64,000 bases of DNA, from assembly GCF_027922005.1 (NCBI RefSeq), contig NZ_BSEV01000021.1, forward strand, positions 62,001-126,000. The letters run 5' to 3'. A program made the translations under genes and the position numbers. Shown here piece by piece: positions 33,502 to 41,747 of the stretch. Below the pieces are notes generated by a model. That model saw only the letters and a list, made by a program, of their open reading frames with translations, was not told where the DNA came from and did not search any database. How positions within the stretch are numbered: position 1 is the first letter of the stretch; the number at the start of each line of letters is the position of its first letter. Origin of the DNA: Streptosporangium carneum. GTDB taxonomy: Bacteria > Actinomycetota > Actinomycetes > Streptosporangiales > Streptosporangiaceae.

Positions 33502-35517
33502 GTGGAGTCGATGACGTCGGGAGCGGGGCCTCTGTCGCCGGACTTCAGTGGGATCGACCCCGAGCTGATGCGGGGCTTCGTCACAGCCCTGGAGCACGGG
33601 CGTGACGTGATCGGAGAGCAGTCGGAGCGGATCCGGCAGTTGCTCGCGGCGGCCGAGGTGTCGGCGGTGGGACTGCGGCCGATCAAGGAGATCGAGGGCT
33701 GGATCGACGGCGAGCTCCCGGGGCTGCGCAAGCGCCGGGAGGCTATCCAGGCCTCCGACAAGCTGTCGTGGCTGCCGGGTTCCCGGCTCGTCAGCTATGA
33801 CGAGGGAAAGCTTCTCTCCCCCGAGGAGGCCAAAAAACAGGGGACGGAGCTGGCGAAACAGCTGCTGGCCGTCGAACCGGTCGACGTCTCCTGGTTCGGG
33901 CGCACCTCGTCCGAGGAGTACGAGAAAGTCCTCAAGCAACTGGCCGCCCACAAGAACGACGCCGACTACACCGCCGCCTTCTTCGCCGCCCTTGGCGTGA
34001 AGGGGACCCTGGGGCTTCCGGTCCTGCTGCGCAAGAACATCGACACTCCCTACTTCCAGGCGACCCTTGGCCCGCCCCGTTCCGACGACGAGGCGCTCCG
34101 CACGGTGAGCCAGGCCTTCGGCACAGCCGTCACAGGGGGCTCCCGCGTCCCCGGTTTCGCGAAGATCAAGGAGGCGGTACGGCATCCCGGCCAGTCGGGT
34201 GAGGACCGGTTCGGGGCGAGCCTCCTGTTGAGCGCGGGTAAGTTTCCCACCGAATGGCTGGTCGGCACGGTGCTGGCGCAGGGCCTGTCGACGACCGGCA
34301 AGGCCAGCCCTGGTCTTCTCCACGCCCTGGGGAACAACCCGGCCGCCGCGCGTCAGACGATCACCGCGCTGGTCGGACCGTACGCCAAGGACCAGTCGAA
34401 GCTGAAGACGTTCCTGAAGAACCTCAACGACCACGCCGGAGGAAAGTACGTCTCTTCGGCCGCCGACGCCGACGCCTTCGGCCGGATGCTCGCCGCGGCC
34501 GCCGGGGCCTACGACGAGGAGGACGGCAAGCACAGCAAGGAGTCGGCGGCGCTCGCCTTCGCCGTGATGACGACGTTCGACGACCTCAAGCTCGGCGAGG
34601 GGATCCGCAAACACCTGGCCGAGATCGCCGGCGCGTACGCCACCGAGATCACCGAAGGGGCGAACATCGGCGACGCCAACATGACCGGGGACAGCGGCCT
34701 GATGCCTTCGACCTCGCTGTTCGGCACGACGTCGGCGTTCACCCTGAGCCCGGAGGACACCTACCGCTTCCTGAAGACCTTCGCCGACTCGACCGAGAAC
34801 CTCGCTCCGTTCGACGAGGGGATGGGACGGTTCTCCCAGAAGGTGATCGCCGACGCCTCGGCGACAATCCGGCGCACCGGAGACGTCGAGCGCATGGACC
34901 AGACGTTCACCGCCCTGGGCAACGTGCGCGGCTTCGAGCTTGCGGCTGTCGAGAAAGTTCAGGGCGACCTTGACAAGATCGACAAAAAGCAGGCCGACAT
35001 GCTCAAATACCTGCGCGACACCGCCGTCGGCGCGGCGGGCCTCTACCTCTCCTCGACTGTGGCGGCGTCCTACTTCTGGTCCCTCGTGGGCTTCGGCCTC
35101 TCCACGCACGACACCGCCAACGACGTCTTCGGCGAAGAAGACGAGACACGGGTGGACCGGTCCGACAACAAGGACGACCTCGAGACTCTTGGCCGCCAGC
35201 ACGCCTACGCGCAGATCCTCATGGCCAACGGCTTCACCCCGAAGATCACACCCGCCGACTTCCAGGCCGTCCACCCCTTCGAGGTCCCCATCATCGACAG
35301 CAAGGGCAACTTCAGACCGTTCTCCGAGCTGATCAAGGAGGGCAACAGGGGACTGAAGGCCTTCGAGAAATGGGCAGCCGCCAATGGCATGGGGGGAAAG
35401 GACGACCTTGCGGTAGGAGACCTGTCCAAAAAGATGGCGTTTCGTTTCGACGGTGCCAACAAACAGGCCAGACAACGAGGGTTGGGCTTCGACCTCGATC
35501 CCCGCGTCAGCTCATGA
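33502..35517 (+). CDS. Large WXG/DUF6571-like type VII-associated protein
   Basis: A 671-aa mostly helical protein starting at GTG 33502, with AAAGGG upstream. The N-terminus (GIDPELMRGFVTALEHGRDVIGEQSERIRQLLAAAEV) has the helical pattern of WXG-type proteins. The middle (residues about 150-470) resembles DUF6571-type proteins of actinomycetes, with repeated ALGNNPAAARQTITAL and LLSAGKFPTEWLVG units. A hydrophobic stretch around 508-535 could insert in a membrane. There is no signal peptide, so export, if any, would be by an ESX-like system, none of whose core genes are in the window. Convergent with a lipoprotein gene (6-base overlap) and near a small WXG protein gene. Confidence 0.72.
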   Translation: MESMTSGAGPLSPDFSGIDPELMRGFVTALEHGRDVIGEQSERIRQLLAAAEVSAVGLRPIKEIEGWIDGELPGLRKRREAIQASDKLSWLPGSRLVSYDEGKLLSPEEAKKQGTELAKQLLAVEPVDVSWFGRTSSEEYEKVLKQLAAHKNDADYTAAFFAALGVKGTLGLPVLLRKNIDTPYFQATLGPPRSDDEALRTVSQAFGTAVTGGSRVPGFAKIKEAVRHPGQSGEDRFGASLLLSAGKFPTEWLVGTVLAQGLSTTGKASPGLLHALGNNPAAARQTITALVGPYAKDQSKLKTFLKNLNDHAGGKYVSSAADADAFGRMLAAAAGAYDEEDGKHSKESAALAFAVMTTFDDLKLGEGIRKHLAEIAGAYATEITEGANIGDANMTGDSGLMPSTSLFGTTSAFTLSPEDTYRFLKTFADSTENLAPFDEGMGRFSQKVIADASATIRRTGDVERMDQTFTALGNVRGFELAAVEKVQGDLDKIDKKQADMLKYLRDTAVGAAGLYLSSTVAASYFWSLVGFGLSTHDTANDVFGEEDETRVDRSDNKDDLETLGRQHAYAQILMANGFTPKITPADFQAVHPFEVPIIDSKGNFRPFSELIKEGNRGLKAFEKWAAANGMGGKDDLAVGDLSKKMAFRFDGANKQARQRGLGFDLDPRVSS

Positions 35518-35955
35518 AGTCCGAAGGCACTCCGTCTCACCTCGAACTCCATACTGTCCGTTACCGGGAGCATCCAAGGTGATCACGGTCTTGTATTCAT
35601 CGTTGGCAAGCCGAACAGGGGCGTTACCAGGATCTGCGACAATCCGATAAGGAGCGACTGCGGAGAGTGCACCTACCAAGTAGGTGTTGAGTCCGTTCGG
35701 TTCGCGTTGCGGCGCAGCGTCTCTGCCGGTAACCGCAAAGGTTCGCTTGGCTTTACCCTCCCCACAGGGAATGTCACGCCCACCCGGATCAGTGATCTTG
35801 ACGTCGAGGACGCTCCCCTCCTTCATCAGCTCAGTAATGTGAGCCTTCAGGATCTCCCCCGCCTCGGCCGCCGTAGGGCCGCTGTCACCGCATCCGGCCA
35901 CCGTCAGCAACACCACCGCGCAACCCGCGACGCCGAGCCGTACAGAACGTCCCAT
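35512..35955 (-). CDS. Small secreted lipoprotein
   Basis: A 147-aa protein from an ATG with GGAGGAATTG upstream. The lipobox is in LLTVAGC. The mature part is rich in charged residues with two cysteines (DIPCGEGKAKR near residue 65, TECLRTS at the end), likely one disulfide. No family is recognised. It is divergent from the WXG protein gene (86-base gap) and convergent with the 671-aa protein, so the three form a compact locus that may share a role at the envelope. Confidence 0.75.
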   Translation of the reverse strand: MGRSVRLGVAGCAVVLLTVAGCGDSGPTAAEAGEILKAHITELMKEGSVLDVKITDPGGRDIPCGEGKAKRTFAVTGRDAAPQREPNGLNTYLVGALSAVAPYRIVADPGNAPVRLANDEYKTVITLDAPGNGQYGVRGETECLRTS

Positions 35956-36041
35956 CAATTCCTCCGGGGCTGGCCGATGTGCTGTAGATCCAATAATGTC
36001 CAACAGATCCGTCCGATGTATCGGCATCCGGAGAGGGAAGC

Positions 36042-36332
36042 ATGAATCCTGGCTCGGCGGACCTGGTTCCCAATCCACGGCGTCAGGTGTTGGAACAGAC
36101 ACTGGCGGAGGTCAAGGCGCGGGTCGCCGTTCTGGAGGCCGCGCTCGATCCCGCCCACGGGCAGTTCACCGGCCAGCCGGTGTGGACGGGGCCAAAGGCC
36201 CGGACGTTCGCCGAGGATCTCAGTGCCCGCCGCGCACGACTCCGCCAGGCGGCCAGAGCACTCGTCGACACGCTCGAAGAAGAGCTCCGTTCCGTCCCGG
36301 AGAAGGTCTCATCCTCCGCCGCCCAACACTGA
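36042..36332 (+). CDS. WXG100-like small helical protein
   Basis: A 96-aa protein with GGAGAGGG upstream of its ATG. Two helices flank a turn containing PVWTGPKARTF, in which the W-T-G matches the WXG signature at the expected place (residue about 47). Length matches ESAT-6/CFP-10-type substrates. It probably forms a helical hairpin dimer and is exported by, or bound to, a type VII system encoded elsewhere. A C-terminal YxxxD/E signal is not seen, so it may rely on a partner protein for export. Confidence 0.75.
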   Translation: MNPGSADLVPNPRRQVLEQTLAEVKARVAVLEAALDPAHGQFTGQPVWTGPKARTFAEDLSARRARLRQAARALVDTLEEELRSVPEKVSSSAAQH

Positions 36333-36554
36333 CGCGCGGGACCGGCAGACCAGGCGCCGCCTGCTCGATCGGCGTGACGGACAAAAGGGGGAAGCTCAGT
36401 TCGAGGGCGCCACCTACACCTCGCCCGAGGGAACCACTCACCCTCACCGCGTTTGGGATCATCCAGGCGCCGGTACGGCGAGCGGTGGAGCTAGGCGGAT
36501 CGGCGCCCAGGAACGGCCCTCAGCCCGAAGTGTATTCCCTGCCACCGCACCAGG

Positions 36555-36866
36555 TCAGGCCTTGGGATGCACGGCCAGGTCGTCGAAGCCGCCGCCCTTG
36601 ATGACACTGAGGAACTCGGCCCACTCGGAAGGAGCGAAGACCAGCACCGGGCCTTCGGAGTCCTTGGAGTCGCGGACCAGGAAGAGACGGTCGGCGACTG
36701 CCCCGGCCTGGTCTTGGGTGGTGTCGACAGCCGCGACCTCGACGCAGTTCGAACCGTTTCCGCTGAGGGAGCTCTTGTTCCAGACCCCGACCTCAACACA
36801 GTCTTGACCGTTTCCGCTGCGTGAGCTCTTTCGCCACATCACCTGAGCTAGGTCCAGCGTGGGCAT
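36555..36866 (-). CDS. DUF397 protein with duplicated N-terminal motif
   Basis: A 103-aa protein of the small DUF397 family that accompanies WhiJ-type regulators. The family signature W-x-K-S-S-x-S-x-x-x-x-x-C-V-E-V occurs twice in a row (WRKSSRSGNGQDCVEVG and WNKSSLSGNGSNCVEVA). It is followed by the usual VRDSKDSEGPVLVFAPSEWAEF end. It lies 24 bases downstream of the XRE regulator gene on the same strand. DUF397 proteins are thought to act with the HTH protein as an antitoxin-like or developmental module. Confidence 0.9.
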   Translation of the reverse strand: MPTLDLAQVMWRKSSRSGNGQDCVEVGVWNKSSLSGNGSNCVEVAAVDTTQDQAGAVADRLFLVRDSKDSEGPVLVFAPSEWAEFLSVIKGGGFDDLAVHPKA

Positions 36867-36890
36867 TCCACGCCCCCTTTCGCGAAGTGA

Positions 36891-37745
36891 TCAGTTAGAC
36901 CGGGCAACCACCTCCGCGATAAGGCGGCGCGAGTCGTCCGGATCCAACGCCTTGGCTCGAAGGTGGTCAAATACAAGGGTATATCGGTACACATCGGTCT
37001 CTCGCTCTACGTATAGGCTTCCGGTGAAGTTCTCCATAAACACCACGTCCGGATCAGCGGGTTCTGGAAACTCCATAATCTGGAATGCGCCGTTGGTACC
37101 TGGATGAACTCCAATAGCAAAAGGCAAGACCTGAACGGTGAGGTTGGGCAGATCCGCCACCTCAAGGAGTCGTTCGAGCTGAGATCGCATGGCGGCAGGT
37201 CCGCCGACGGGACGGCGGATGACGGCTTCATCGAGGACGGTCCAGAGACGCAGCGGTGTCTCTTGGATGAGGAGTCTTTGTCGGGCCATTCTGACCTCGA
37301 CACGGCGTTCGATCTCTCCCGGCGAGGAGAGCGACAGAGCGGAACGGATGACAGCGCGAGCGTAGTCCTCGGTCTGAAGGATGCCGGGCAGGACCGTGGG
37401 TGCGAAGCTGCGCATTGAGGCCGCTTCGGCTTCGAGGCCGATGTAGGTGGTGTACTCCGTCGGGAGATCACCGTACGCCTGCCACCAGCCCTTCTTCCGG
37501 GCATCTTTCGCAAGGTCGAGCAGTTCCGCCTGCTTGGCGGGATCAACCGCGTAGAGATCGAGAAGTCGCCCGGTGTCCTTGAGCGCCACTCTGACGCGAG
37601 CCGTCTCGATGCGCGAAACCTTCGTAGCGGACCAACCGAGCCGCTCCCCGACCTCCTCCATCGTCAGCTCCGCACGTTCACGCAAGCGGCGAAGCTCCGA
37701 AGCGAGACGTCTCCTGCGAACAGTTGGACTTCCGCTTTGCCTCAT
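36891..37745 (-). CDS. XRE/WhiJ-type transcriptional regulator (DUF5753)
   Basis: A 284-aa regulator: an N-terminal helix-turn-helix (about residues 12-68, LTMEEVGERLGWSATKVSRIE) followed by the DUF5753/Scr1-type domain (EYTTYIGLEAEAASMRSFAPTVLPGILQTEDYA, then PFAIGVHPGTNGAFQI). These are typical of the large WhiJ paralogue family of actinomycetes. The ATG at 37745 has GGGAGG at a good distance, while the ATG two codons earlier touches the Shine-Dalgarno sequence. It forms an operon with DUF397 and is divergent from an RsbW-like cassette. Together these make the classical WhiJ/DUF397/ATPase cluster seen in spore-forming relatives. Confidence 0.92.
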   Translation of the reverse strand: MRQSGSPTVRRRRLASELRRLRERAELTMEEVGERLGWSATKVSRIETARVRVALKDTGRLLDLYAVDPAKQAELLDLAKDARKKGWWQAYGDLPTEYTTYIGLEAEAASMRSFAPTVLPGILQTEDYARAVIRSALSLSSPGEIERRVEVRMARQRLLIQETPLRLWTVLDEAVIRRPVGGPAAMRSQLERLLEVADLPNLTVQVLPFAIGVHPGTNGAFQIMEFPEPADPDVVFMENFTGSLYVERETDVYRYTLVFDHLRAKALDPDDSRRLIAEVVARSN

Positions 37746-37950
37746 GATCATCCTCCCCTGACTCGAAGCCAACAGTAGCGCCTCGATCACAGAAAGTTGC
37801 CAAGTTCCTGCAGAGCAATTTGCTGATCCTGCTGCACGGCACCCCACTTCGATGCATGCTCTAGGTGCATGACAAGTGACCCTAGGTAACCAAAGGCAGC
37901 CTGTCGTGCATACCGGTCGTTTCCCAGCGCCGAGAAGGGCAGGCGGTCAG

Positions 37951-38223
37951 ATGAAGGTGCTCGATCAGCAGAGATGGAAGGTCCAGCTCGTGGAGTTGGC
38001 GTGGGAGCTGAGCGATCTCGGGTTCGACTCCACCGTCAGGCTCCCTCCCGGCCGACGGCCGAGCTTGGAGATCTTCATGCCGTCCGGACGGTCCGGAAGC
38101 ACCGCACCCCTCCGAGGCCGCGTCTCGGTGTTCACCTGGAATCGGCGGCGTAACCAGGGGCTCCAGGTTGTCGATCACGTTCGGAGTGCCTTCGAGAAGA
38201 TCGGGAAGGGGGTCACACCATGA
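37951..38223 (+). CDS. 90-aa cassette protein preceding the RsbW-like ATPase
   Basis: A small soluble protein starting MKVLDQQRWKVQLVELAWELSDLG and ending VRSAFEKIGKGVTP, overlapping the next ATG by four bases. Basic and likely alpha/beta. No known family, but the C-terminal 15 codons recur, detached from the rest, in front of the ATPase at 24179. An in-frame GTG at 37876 is an alternative start but has no better Shine-Dalgarno. The gene belongs to a three-gene unit with the ATPase and the Cys-containing protein. Confidence 0.65.
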   Translation: MKVLDQQRWKVQLVELAWELSDLGFDSTVRLPPGRRPSLEIFMPSGRSGSTAPLRGRVSVFTWNRRRNQGLQVVDHVRSAFEKIGKGVTP

Positions 38224-38624
38224 AGGCATTGGGGATGCTCGGACAGGTCGCCCTTCCCGGGGAGGTCGCCTCCGTTCCCGTCGCGCGACGCTACGTCCGC
38301 GACCTTCTGGAAGCCGTCGGCCACGCACGCAACGACGACGCCCTTCTCCTCGTCACCGAGCTCGTCACCAACGCGGTCAGGCACTCCCACTCGGGTCGCC
38401 CCGGCGGACGGGTGACGGTGTCGGTCGCCACCCATCATGGAACGCTCCACATCGACGTGGCCGACGCCGGGTCGGCCGACCACCAGCCCCGCCTCTGCTC
38501 GGAGGTAGACGCCGACAGCGGCGGCGGGCGCGGCCTGTGGCTGGTCCAGGAGATCGCCTCGGCCTGGGGCTGGCAGGAGATCCCGGCGGGCCGGGTGGTC
38601 TGGTTCCAGCTGGCGAGAGAGTGA
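38220..38624 (+). CDS. RsbW-like ATP-binding protein (HATPase_c_2), copy 3
   Basis: 134 aa, with the same motifs as the copy at 24179: N-box TELVTNAVRHSHSG, G1 ADAGSADHQP and G2 GGGRGLWLVQEIASAWGW. Its closest neighbour is the WhiJ/DUF397 pair transcribed in the opposite direction, the canonical partner arrangement. The ATG is nested in the stop of the 90-aa gene, and the following 99-aa gene starts four bases after its stop. It is probably an anti-sigma or partner-switch kinase. The sigma factor or antagonist is not in the window. Confidence 0.88.
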   Translation: MKALGMLGQVALPGEVASVPVARRYVRDLLEAVGHARNDDALLLVTELVTNAVRHSHSGRPGGRVTVSVATHHGTLHIDVADAGSADHQPRLCSEVDADSGGGRGLWLVQEIASAWGWQEIPAGRVVWFQLARE

Positions 38625-38628
38625 AACG

Positions 38629-38928
38629 ATGATCGAGTGGGACTACCCGCCCCGCTGCCAGAGCCCCCACGTCGCCTCTCCGCGTTCCCACTGCGAGAGG
38701 CTGACTTGGAACGCTCCAAGGGAGCGGGAAAAGGGACGAGTCCGGGTCGTTCGGTGGACCTGCGACTGCGAGGCGATCTTCTTCGAGCTGTGCCAGGCGG
38801 GCGGCCTGCGCTTCATCCGCCGTACGAAACGAACAGCCGGAAACCCCCTGGTCGAGGAGAGCGACCGCTGGCCGGCCACCGAGGCGGACGCCGTGTGGGC
38901 CGCCCTCCTGTTCGGCCTGGTGCGCTGA
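38629..38928 (+). CDS. Cys-containing 99-aa cassette protein, copy 3
   Basis: Third paralogue of the small protein (also at 20463 and 24588): MIEWDYPPRC, SHCERLTW, RWTCDCEAIFFELCQA, FIRRTKRTAG, ending LLFGLVR. It is two residues longer than the others because of a small insertion before RVVRWTCDCE. Conserved Cys and the basic FIRRTKR stretch are kept in all three, which argues for selection rather than chance. Confidence 0.75.
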   Translation: MIEWDYPPRCQSPHVASPRSHCERLTWNAPREREKGRVRVVRWTCDCEAIFFELCQAGGLRFIRRTKRTAGNPLVEESDRWPATEADAVWAALLFGLVR

Positions 38929-39332
38929 ACGCCGATGAAGATCCAATCCCGGCGGTCGTGACATCACCCCGACATGATTGAAGAGTGACGTAGCGGAGAA
39001 GCAGGAGCTGATCACCGGTCAGGTCCGTCATCGTTTTCCTGCTGATCTGGATGCGAGGCGGAGAAAGCCGGCACGACGCTCGTCCAACGGCGGCGCAGTC
39101 GCCACTCGTCGTCTTCCCCTGAGCCGTGCGGCGGACGGAAGTGGAGTATGCGGAAAAGCGCTTCTACCGCCCAACGAGGTGAAGGTCGTGTCGGGCTCCC
39201 CCGAGCCGCCCTCCCCACCTGACTCCGCCCCCACCACGAAGCGCCAGCCAGAAGACGCACTGACCGCTCCTCGTTCTCCGCTCAAGTGGCTCTGCCGAAC
39301 CCGCTGTGGGCTTCTCCTTGTACCGTGCTCAC
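38929..39332. other. Intergenic, 404 bp
   Basis: No gene is supported. Frames on both strands are open, but their composition shows no coding bias. The promoter of the pyrophosphohydrolase should lie near 39280-39325, but it was not recognised. Confidence 0.4.
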
Positions 39333-39689
39333 ATGACGGGGCTGGAAGAACTGAGCGGCCGGTTGCGGGAGTTCGCCCGGGAGCGAGACTGGGAGCAGTT
39401 CCACACACCGAAGAACCTGGCCATGGCTCTGGCCGGAGAGGTCGGCGAACTCCTGGCGGAGCTGCAGTGGTTGACCCCCGAGGAAACGGCGACGGTCATG
39501 AAAGACGAGGCCGCCGCCGGACGCCTCAGATCGGAACTGGCCGACGTCATGACCTACCTGGTCCGCCTCGCCGACGTACTGGACGTCGACCTCGTCGAAG
39601 CGGCGCACGCCAAGCTCGACGAGAACGGCAGACGCTATTCCGTGGATACCTACCGGGGGTCCGCAAGGAAGGCCCCACCACTCGTCTGA
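39333..39689 (+). CDS. MazG-like nucleotide pyrophosphohydrolase (dCTPase/RS21-C6 type)
   Basis: A 118-aa all-helical NTP pyrophosphatase starting MTGLEELSGRLREFARERDW. The metal-binding EVGELLAELQW and the second motif ELADVMTYLVRLAD are those of the MazG/RS21-C6 fold, which hydrolyses (d)NTPs to monophosphate and pyrophosphate using Mg2+. HTPKNLAMALAGEVGEL is close to the dCTP pyrophosphatase consensus. It is a possible house-cleaning enzyme, and similar proteins occur in defence islands. It sits directly upstream of the nuclease-helicase pair. Confidence 0.88.
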   Translation: MTGLEELSGRLREFARERDWEQFHTPKNLAMALAGEVGELLAELQWLTPEETATVMKDEAAAGRLRSELADVMTYLVRLADVLDVDLVEAAHAKLDENGRRYSVDTYRGSARKAPPLV

Positions 39690-39729
39690 TTTTGGCGGGT
39701 GATCGCTGTAATGTGCCTGACATAGTGAT

Positions 39730-39810
39730 GCGGCCCGACGGGCTTCCGCTGATCGTCTGATCTCGGACACGCCCCCATACCGCACGAGTCTTTCGTGCTG
39801 CCTGGGGGTA
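39730..39810 (+). ncRNA. Structured 5' RNA element, copy 1 (SD-occluding hairpin)
   Basis: The sequence is nearly identical to 41748-41815. Predicted pairings are GCCC/GGGC (39733-39736 with 39740-39743), TCCG/CGGA (39745-39748 with 39764-39767), the outer stem CCCCCA/TGGGGG (39772-39777 with 39803-39808), and within it GCACGAG/TTCGTGC (39782-39788 with 39792-39798). The outer 3' arm is the Shine-Dalgarno GGGGG of the gene at 39816. Relative to copy 2, an A-T pair becomes a G-T wobble and one apical loop is longer. Confidence 0.6.
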
Positions 39811-39815
39811 GGTCC

Positions 39816-41693
39816 GTGACGGCGTTTCGGCATTCCGCCGAAAGTCTGGCCAAGCTGGCGACCGACGATTCGGTCCCCGAAAAACGTCTCAGCGAGGCCA
39901 TCGCCGAGCACCTCAGAAGGACCGTGCGCGTCAACCCCTCTCCTGCCGAGCGCAGGTCCTGGGATCGCAGCCTTCCCCTCCTCGCCCGTGACCTGGTCGA
40001 CGCCGGACTGGGCGACGTCGAGATGCTGGTCGAATACCAGTTGCCGCTGACCAGCAAGCGCGCCGACGTGGTCCTCGCCGGGGTGGATTCCCGGACAGGA
40101 TCAGACGCCTACATGGTGGTCGAGCTGAAGCAGTGGAGCCAGGCGGAGCTGGTGGAGGACGACCCGAACCTCGTCCTCGTCGAAGGCATGCCGGGCGGCC
40201 CCAAGCTGCACCCCGTGACTCAGGTCGAAGGCTACTGCGACTACATCGCCGACTTCGTCGGGGCCGTCGAGGACCACGCCGACATGATCAGAGGTGTGGC
40301 CTACCTGCACAACGCGGCCGACCTGGACGTTCAGGATCTCTACCGGGGTGTGCGGAGCGAGCGGACGCGCCTGTTCACCAAGGGCCGCCGGGGTGCCTTT
40401 CTCGACCATCTCCGCGAGCGGTTCGCCCCCGCATCGGGCGCGGACGCCGCCGACCGGTTGCTCAACAGCGCGATCCGCCCTTCGAAGCAGCTCCTCAAGC
40501 TCGCCGCCCAGGAGATCAGGGACCGTGAGCAGTTCGTCCTTCTCGACGAGCAGCGGCTGGCGTACGAGATCGTCCTGAACTCCGTCGACAGGGCGCGAAG
40601 GGCTGACTCGAAGGAAGTCGTCATCGTCACCGGCGGCCCAGGCAGCGGAAAGAGCGTCATCGCGCTGTCCCTGCTGGGCGAGCTGTCGCGCCAGGGCCGC
40701 GGCGTCATGCACGCCACGGGCTCCCGTTCCTTCACCGAGACGCTGCGCAAGGTCCCCGGCAAGGGCTCCTCCAAGGTGAAGAACCTCTTCAAGTACTTCA
40801 ACAGCTTCATGACGGCCGAGCGCAACGGCCTCGACGTCCTCATCTGCGACGAGGCCCACCGCATCCGGGAGACCTCCCAGAACCGCTACACCCCCGCCCG
40901 CCTGCGCAGCGACCGCCGCCAGGTCGACGAGCTGATCGACGCCGCGCGGGTGCCCGTCTTCCTGCTGGACGAACACCAGGTCGTACGGCCCGGCGAGATG
41001 GGCACCGTCGCCGAGATCAGAAGTCACGCCGAATCTCGCGGGTTCCGGGTCCACGAGGTCTCCCTCAACGCGCAGTTCCGCTGCGGAGGCAGCCGCGCGT
41101 ACGAGGAGTGGGTGCTGCGGCTCCTCGGCCTGCAGGATGGGCCTCCGACGCCCTGGCGGGGCGACGACCACTTCGAGGTCTCCCCGGCGGGCTCACCACA
41201 GGAACTCGAAGCTTTGCTGCGGTCGAAGCTGGGCGAGGGACACTCCGCCCGGATGACGGCCGGCTTCTGCTGGCCGTGGAGCGAACCTCGCAAGGACGAC
41301 ACGCTCGTCCACGATGTCCGGGTCGGCAACTGGTCTCGTCCGTGGAACGTCAAGGGCGACCGGGCCGTAGGCGACGCCCCCGCGAGCGCCCTGTGGGCGA
41401 CCTTGGAGGGCGGGTTCGAGCAGATCGGCTGCGTCTACACAGCCCAGGGGTTCGAGTACGACTGGAACGGCGTGATCATCGGCTCGGACCTGGTCTACCG
41501 CGACGGCAGGCTGGTCACCGTCCGAAAGGCCAGCAAGGACCCCGCCCTCACCCGGGGGACCACCGACGAACAAGCGGACCGCCTGATCAGGAACACCTAC
41601 AAGGTCCTGCTCACTCGCGGAATGGTCGGAACCTTCGTTTATTCCGTTGACGCGGAGACCCAGGCGTTCATACAGAGGCTGATGCGGTCCTGA
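39816..41693 (+). CDS. DUF2075-like nuclease-helicase, paralogue 1
   Basis: A 625-aa P-loop protein. The N-terminal 180 residues contain an E-x-K signature in VVELKQWSQ after an upstream Asp (RADVVLAG), consistent with a PD-(D/E)XK-like nuclease or its relic. The helicase part has Walker A GGPGSGKS, Walker B ICDEAH, DEHQVV, the polar motif QFRCGGS, YTAQGFEYDW and the arginine-finger region NTYKVLLTRGM, an SF1-like set (COG3410). It is probably a DNA- or RNA-targeted defence or repair protein. GTG 39816 is preceded by GGGGG seven bases upstream. An earlier GTG at 39795 lies inside the RNA hairpin. A divergent paralogue follows. Confidence 0.82.
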   Translation: MTAFRHSAESLAKLATDDSVPEKRLSEAIAEHLRRTVRVNPSPAERRSWDRSLPLLARDLVDAGLGDVEMLVEYQLPLTSKRADVVLAGVDSRTGSDAYMVVELKQWSQAELVEDDPNLVLVEGMPGGPKLHPVTQVEGYCDYIADFVGAVEDHADMIRGVAYLHNAADLDVQDLYRGVRSERTRLFTKGRRGAFLDHLRERFAPASGADAADRLLNSAIRPSKQLLKLAAQEIRDREQFVLLDEQRLAYEIVLNSVDRARRADSKEVVIVTGGPGSGKSVIALSLLGELSRQGRGVMHATGSRSFTETLRKVPGKGSSKVKNLFKYFNSFMTAERNGLDVLICDEAHRIRETSQNRYTPARLRSDRRQVDELIDAARVPVFLLDEHQVVRPGEMGTVAEIRSHAESRGFRVHEVSLNAQFRCGGSRAYEEWVLRLLGLQDGPPTPWRGDDHFEVSPAGSPQELEALLRSKLGEGHSARMTAGFCWPWSEPRKDDTLVHDVRVGNWSRPWNVKGDRAVGDAPASALWATLEGGFEQIGCVYTAQGFEYDWNGVIIGSDLVYRDGRLVTVRKASKDPALTRGTTDEQADRLIRNTYKVLLTRGMVGTFVYSVDAETQAFIQRLMRS

Positions 41694-41747
41694 GCGCTCA
41701 GGAATCAACAAACGAACGAGACGAAGCCTCTTCAACATATTGAAATC

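Noticed and set aside
33280..35475. Long minus-strand open frame (731 codons) opposite the type VII-like gene
   Set aside because: It is an antisense shadow of 33502-35517. Its composition follows the complement of the real gene, it has no Shine-Dalgarno sequence and no recognisable domain.
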